Part shown: piece after piece, positions 37,001 through 43,800 of the stretch
Layout: each line of letters opens with the position of its first letter
How positions within the stretch are numbered: position 1 is the first letter of the stretch
Source: Symbiodinium natans
Lineage: Eukaryota; Sar; Dinophyceae; Suessiales; Symbiodiniaceae
DNA: 64,000 nt
NCBI GenBank assembly: GCA_905221605.1
Contig: CAJNDS010000557.1
Location: 1,701,592 to 1,765,591, forward strand
Reading direction: 5' to 3'
Notes under the pieces: model-generated
Seen by the model: the letters and a program-made list of their open reading frames with translations, nothing else
Database searches by the model: none
What the model was told of the DNA's origin: nothing
Position numbers and translations under genes: made by a program

Positions 37001-40000
37001 TAGAGTTTAGGGTTTAGGGTTTAGGGGTTAGGGTTCAGGGTTCAGGGTTCAGGGTTCAGGGTTTAGGGTTTAGGGTTTAGGGCTTAGGGTTTAGGGTTTA
37101 GGGTTTCTATTAAGTTTCGTTCCCCTAAGGTTGGAACCCTAGATGTTCCCCTTGATGTGGTCCAAATATGGCCCTTATGCTACCTTAAGGACCTTTAACA
37201 AGGATCCCGAAGACCCAAGGGTACAACCTTAAGGGTTCAAGGTACAACCGCTGGAATAAACCCTGTAAACCTCGGAAACCCTATAGACCCTATATGCTTC
37301 AAAATACGGGAGCCTCTCATGCCCACGAGGAGATCTTTAGTAAGACTTGCTTGGCTGCCCCGACGAAAAACTCACGGACCCTAAATGTTTGGTCAAACGT
37401 CACATCATTAGAGGCCTTTAGGGTTTAGGGCTTAGGCTTCGGGCTTAGGGCTTAGGGCTTAGGGCTTAGGGTTTAGGGTTTAGGGTTTATAGGGTTTAGG
37501 GTTTAGGGTTTAGGGAGGCCCAAATACCGAAGCACTGAAAACCCTAAGCCCCTCGTGCAGGATAGCTTGAAGCTCGACGAACGCCTGGAGTTCAACGAGG
37601 GCGGCAACCTGAGATTCGGGTTCTGGGGGTTCTGGAGTCGCTAGTGGGGCTTTGGGTACTTTGCGGGCGGGCTTCTTTTGGAACTTCGGGGGCATTTCGC
37701 TTCGATCTTGCCTCACTTAGTAAGCCAGTTGTTGAGGCACAACCCTCCTTTTTGGGCCCAATGGATGCATGCGCAGCCGTGGGCGTCCACCGTTGGCCAA
37801 CTTGTCCATGTCCCAAATGCCCGACTCCGAAAGCATGAGTTTAGAGAGTTCATCCGAATTCAGATCAATCAAGTCTTATATGATATGGGTATGCACCCCC
37901 ATATTCCTCCAGCGATGTCCCCTACTCTAGTATACATATTACGTCGTATACCTCATAAGTAGCGTGTTGCCGTGAGCCCATGTGCTTTTCAGCCGGATGG
38001 CGACCCGCGAGTTTTCCGCCTTGTTGTTGGCGCTCCTGCATGCTTCCAGCATCGAGCTCGGCAGCGCAGACGGGCCCACGACAACAACGACGACGACAAC
38101 GTCGACGCTGCTGGGGCGAGGAGTGGTCGTAGAGGGGGCCGGGAGATCTCTCGTCAATGGCGTCTACTTCGCGAGCACGCCCCACGCGTCCCACACCTGG
38201 GTGGATCCTAACCAAGGCTACTATGTGCTCAAGGAGGCTACGTCTGGCACCCAAACAGGCCTCATCGACGTCTACTACAATCAAGACTTTGGTGGCTGGA
38301 GGATAGCTGCAGATGGTCAAGAGAATTATCTTGCAGATTGTCTTTCCTGTACCTGGTCGTCCTTGGCGGCAGGGGAGGACCCTGCCCCTTCCGTATCCGC
38401 CTTCGGCGGCAGCGGCGACGGCAGTACCACCGCATCCACGTCATCCACATCCCCGCTCCCGCCCACAGCTTTGCTCAGCATGTGCCTCGTCTCACTTCTC
38501 TGCCTGCTCGCCTGACGGGTGGCTCCCGCACCAGCAAAAAGCACGTGAAACCTGGCGAGTCGTAATGCCGAAGCAAGGCAGGGGCATTTTTGTACTGGGT
38601 ACTTGGGGCAGCTGAAGTGGATGATCGTACAACGAAACGCATAACTAAACCCATAGGAAGCACGTGACAGCAAGCTCTTCTTCGCGGACAAGTAAGCCAG
38701 AATGTCAGAGCTTACAGGGTTGAGGATTCAGGGGATAGTTGATTTGGCTTTACTTGCCACAGAACGTGGGCAAGAATCCCCTCTATGCCCCAGATGTCTA
38801 GAGCTGCCCGGGTCGATCGTTCCCTTGTGATGCCCTAGACCCTAAGCCCTAAGTTAGTAAGCCCCAAACCCTAAACCCTAAACCCCAGACGAAAGCTGCT
38901 TTTAAGGCCATTACAAAAAATGTACAAAAAGTGGGGCTTGCAGTTGAGGTGTCTGGCCAAAAGCCAAGTTGAGAATCATGAACCCTAAGCCCTTCACCCT
39001 AAACCCTAAACCCTAAACCCTAAACCCTAAACCCCCCAGAACCCTAAACCCAACCGAAGCTCAGAAAGTGAGCTCCGAAGGTGACATCGGCATCGCTGGG
39101 GGCATCCAGGCCGGTGTCCAAAAGCCCCTAAGGTTGCGAGTTTTAGGGTAGGTTTGGGGTTTAGGGATTGGGGTTTAGGGTGTAGGGTGTAGGGTTTGGG
39201 GTTTCGGGTTTTTCGGATCATGGAACCTGGCAGTATTCAAAAAAGAAGGCTCTACAACCCCGTGCCCCTTATGCGGCTAAACCCCAAACCCTAAACCCTG
39301 AACCCGGATCCCTAAAACCTCCCCCCCAATGTTTAGGGTTTGAGGGGGGTGAGGGTTTAGGGCAGGGTTGAGGGTTTAGGGCGTTTAGGGCCTACCTGGA
39401 ACCCTCTTTACCTACAGTTTTATGGGCTGTACCTACGAATGAAGGGGTAGTTACTACTAAACTCTACAGTCTTTATTATGGGTTGTACCTACTAATACAT
39501 CTAAACGTAGGTAAGTAGAGTCCCAGGTAGGAAACCCGTAAACCCCTAAACCCCCCTAAACCCCTCAACCCTTAAACCCTCTTTCGGGCCACCCAAAATC
39601 GCAACAACGCTGCAGCCCCTTAGTGAGCACGAAGTCCACAAGATCGTTTCTGTGGGCACTTCGTGATTTAGGATCGTTTCTCCACGGTTTAGGGTTCAGG
39701 GTTTAGGGTTTAGGGTTTCGGGTTTAGGGTGTAGGGTCCCCAAACCCCAAACCCTAAACCCTAAACCCTGGCTGAACCCCCAGGCTGAACATCACAGACT
39801 ACGGGTTCGAGAGTGCAATTTAGTGACAATGTAGAAGCTCACAAATTTCAGACTCCAAGAAAGGGCGGTGCTTCGGGATAAATGTGAATGTCACTCTTCT
39901 TCTTTGCAAAGGAAACCTGCTGATAAGTAGTTTTCGATGTGATTTAAAGCGCCACTCGGATATGAACACATGAGGAAGCACCCGTTGCTTGAATGCCTTG

Positions 40001-40772
40001 TATTGCAGGCAGCAGTTAAACATTTACACGACTGGAAGAACACACACGCAGAGTGAGATAGAGAGAGAGAGAGCGCGAGAGGAAGCGAGGTTTCAAGCTG
40101 TGCCCAGAGCCCCGAAAAGAAATACCCTGAACCCTAAACCCTAAACCCTAAACCCTAAACCCTAAACCCTAAATGTCGCAAGAGGTTCTGGAGCCAGCTT
40201 CCTTGAACCCAACCAATGCCCGGGTCTCGGGCTCTTGGAGACTTCAGGTTTATGGTGGCAGGTTTTGGGTTTAGGAACTAGAGATCAGGGCCGGGCTTAA
40301 TGACTAGAATCTTAGAGTTTGGGGTTTAGGGCAAGAAGGACTTCAGGGTAAAGCTGGTCTAGTTCAGGCTTAGGGTTCAGGCAAGGAGGATGAGGGATTA
40401 GGGTTAGGGTTTGAGGTTTCGGGTTGAGGGGCTTCAGGGCTAGTTTTCCGCCGGTTCTTGGAAAGATTGCCTCAAACTGGTTGGCCATATTCATCAGGGG
40501 CCATTAAAAACACAAACCATGTTCGACAATAGCGTCTAAGAACTTAGGGGCTCTAACTGCGTGCTTAAAGGGAGGGCGTAGAGCTAAACATTCAAGGGTC
40601 GGGCTCAGGGGCTTAGGGTGTGCATAAGCGGTGAGGATGTAAGGTCTTCGCTGTTAGAGATTGTGTGTTTCGAGGGCGAGTTAGGATGAAGGTTTACGGG
40701 TTTGGGCTTGAGGCTTTGGGGTTTCCGCCGGGTAGGGCAGTCTAGGTCTAGGTTTAGGTTTAGGGCTTTTTA

Positions 40773-40804
<32 letters not shown>

Positions 40805-43800
40805 TTGTGGTTCCGGTGATTTCGAAGCAAGGACCAGCCCGAAAAGCTCAAGCACTGGTGGGCTGTGAGCTCAGAGGTTGGCTTAATTGTTTAAGCTGCA
40901 CGAGCCCTGGTGCCTTAACCCTAAACGCTAGACCCTAAACCCTAAGCCCTAAACCCTAAACCCTAAACGGTAGCACCCACGATGGGCCCGGTACCGGAGC
41001 ACGTTCTCCTCGCGTTCTTCTCGGGACCAGTACTGCTCCCTTATCATTACTCCTGAGGGCCCCAGCCCAGAGGGGGGTCCAGGACCCCTCGCCGCAGCGT
41101 GCCCAGGAACGGAAGAAGTTTTAGAAGTGGGCGGTTGGCTTGAGTTGGGACCTAAACCCGAAAGGAATAGGTTTGGGTGGTTTTGCCGCCTGAGACGGTG
41201 TGGGGTGGGAGAAAAGTGTTAGGGTGGCAATCCACGATCGGGCCATGGCCGCCCTTGGCCTTGCTCGATGCCTTCAAGGCTCTACTGAAAACCGTCACAT
41301 GTACAGCTTGTACGCCATACTACAGCACACCCTAAACCCTAAACCCTAAACCCTAAACCCTAAACCCTAAACCTTAAACCCTAAGCCAAAGGTCGAGCGG
41401 ATCCGACGCTACGGCGGCTCCACCTGCGGCGCCATGCCCTGGCCAGAGGCTGTCTGCGCTCTCTCTTTCTTGTGCAGCTACGCTTCAGGGTTTAGGGTTT
41501 AGGGCTAGGGTTTAGGATTTAGGGTTTACGGTTTAGGGTTTGAGGCTATGGGTTTAGGATTTCGGGTTTAGGGTTTACTGGCTGGTTCTTAGTAGGTAAT
41601 GAGGGAATAAGGTACCCTATATCCCCCTATCTATACCCTTTAAGGGATTATATAGGGTACCTCCTTCGCCCATTCTCTCGCTCTCGCTCTCGCTCTCTCT
41701 CTCTCTCTCTATCTTTCTCTCTCTCTCTCCCTCTCGCTCTTTCTATCGCTCTCTCCCTCCCTCCCTCTCGGAAAAAGGCAGTCCAGGGTTTCGGGGTTTG
41801 GGGTCTATCCCCTACACCCTAGCCTCCCCTAACCCCAAAACGTTTAGGGCTCAGGGGTTGAAGGTGCGTACGCGCCCCGGCACACCGAGCTGCCATTCGT
41901 GCAGCCCTGCTCATTCACTCGGAATGCGACTTGTCCCCTAAGCACCACCCCTGCTCGCCTTAAGTTAAACCCTACCCTAAACCCTAAGCCCTGAAACTCT
42001 GAAGTTTGAATCCTCAACCCGACACCTACTGGCACCTGCGCGACACCGATTGGTGTGGAGCTTAAGGTTTAAGCTTCCCTCCCTGTGGTTTGGTTTTTGT
42101 ATGGTCTAGGGATGAGGGTTTAGGGTCTATAAGGTTTGGGAGCTAGGGCTTAGTGTTCAGGGTTTATAAGGTTTAGTTTTTTCGTGTTTCGGGGGTTTAG
42201 GGTTCATAAGGTTTAGGAGTCAGGGCTTAGGGTTGTAAGACCGCAGATGCCAACAAATCCTTCGAGCCTGTCGGCAGGACCACCATCAAGAGGCCGCTCT
42301 GCTCTCATACGGCAGGATCTAGGGTTTAGGGTGTAGGGTTTAGGGTCTAGGGTTTAAGGTTTAGGGTTTAGGGCCACAACTGGGTGAGTGTTTTGGGCTT
42401 AGTAGATATTCGGGATATACATATACATATTTCTATATATTGAAACACTACTTCACCATCAAGACATCAGAGGTCCCCTGCTGCACCCACCTACACAGTG
42501 AGTCTTATCCTGCAGGCCACCGTAGACCCCGCGAAGTTCCTGGTGCGTGTTTAAGTTTCGTTGCCATGAAGAGTTGGACAAAGAGGTAAATGCACATACA
42601 TATATGTATTGGTTTGCACGGTGTCCTTTATTTGAGGAAACTGAACGCAAGTATCAACAGCAACCCACAACCCAGGTACAACCTAACCTTCAGAGCACCT
42701 GAACCCCCAACCCCGAGATCCTGCACTGCAAGATTTGGGTCGACACGCATCCCCTGCGGAAGATAAAGATTGCCACAAGGGTTTAGAGTTTAGGGTTTAG
42801 GGTTTGGGGTTTAGGGTTTGGGGTTTGGGGTTTGGGGTTTAGGGTTTAGGGCAAAGCCCTGGCACGAGGGTCGATCCTGTTGAAGATGGGGCTTCCCGAA
42901 ACCCCAGAGCCTATGGACCCCAATCCCGAAGCGCCCCTGGGAGATCCTTGCGCTCCATGAAACCCTAAACCCTAAACCCTAAACCCTAAACCCTAAACCC
43001 TAAACCCTAAACCCTACACCCCCCCGGCCCCAAAAGCCTGAAGCGCTTAAAAACCATAGATCTGAAGCCATGCAGCTGCTAAGAACGATTGCCGCTTGGA
43101 GCGGCTGGAGAAGATGATGTCTCGCGCAGCATCTCGGAATAGCTTTCAGTTGAAGTTTCGGGTTTCGGGTTTAGAAATTTAGGGTTTAGGGTTTAGGGTT
43201 TAGGGTTTCGGGTTTAGGGTTTAGGGTTTTCGGTCTTGGGCTTGGGGTTCGGGGTTTCGGGTTGTGGGTTTTGCGTGGAGGGGGGTTTTCTGGGCGCTGT
43301 GGTTTCAAGGCTGGGGCTGTAGGATCTTGGAAAACACGAAATTTTGACCCCTACACCCCAAACCCTAAACCCTAAACCCTCAGCCCTCAACCCTGAACCT
43401 CCCTAAACCCTAACCCCTTTATTCATGGTAGGGCAGTCTGGGGTTGAAGAAGTGGATGCAGATGCTGCGCAGCCCATGTTCCCCCAAGCCAGTAAACCGT
43501 ACACCACCCTAAACCCCAAACCCCAAACCCCAAACCCCAAACCCTAAACCCTTGCACCCGACTGTGAGGTGAAGCATCTCTCCAGTGACAGGCGCACTGG
43601 CGGGGGACCGTAAGTCTCGTAAAAACCCTGAAGCCCTTCAACCCGAAACCCCCTAAACCCTAAACCCTAAACCCTAAACCCTAAACCCTAAACCCTAAAC
43701 CCTAAACCCTAAACCCCCTCATCCCCTGAAGCCTTCAACCCTTAAGTTCCAAACGCTTGAACCCTTCAACCCTGAAACTCCTGAACCCCTGACCCCTCAA

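Noticed and set aside
38313-38691. ORFs in other frames and on the minus strand over the nested gene
   Set aside because: Shadows of the GC-rich gene at 37997-38515.
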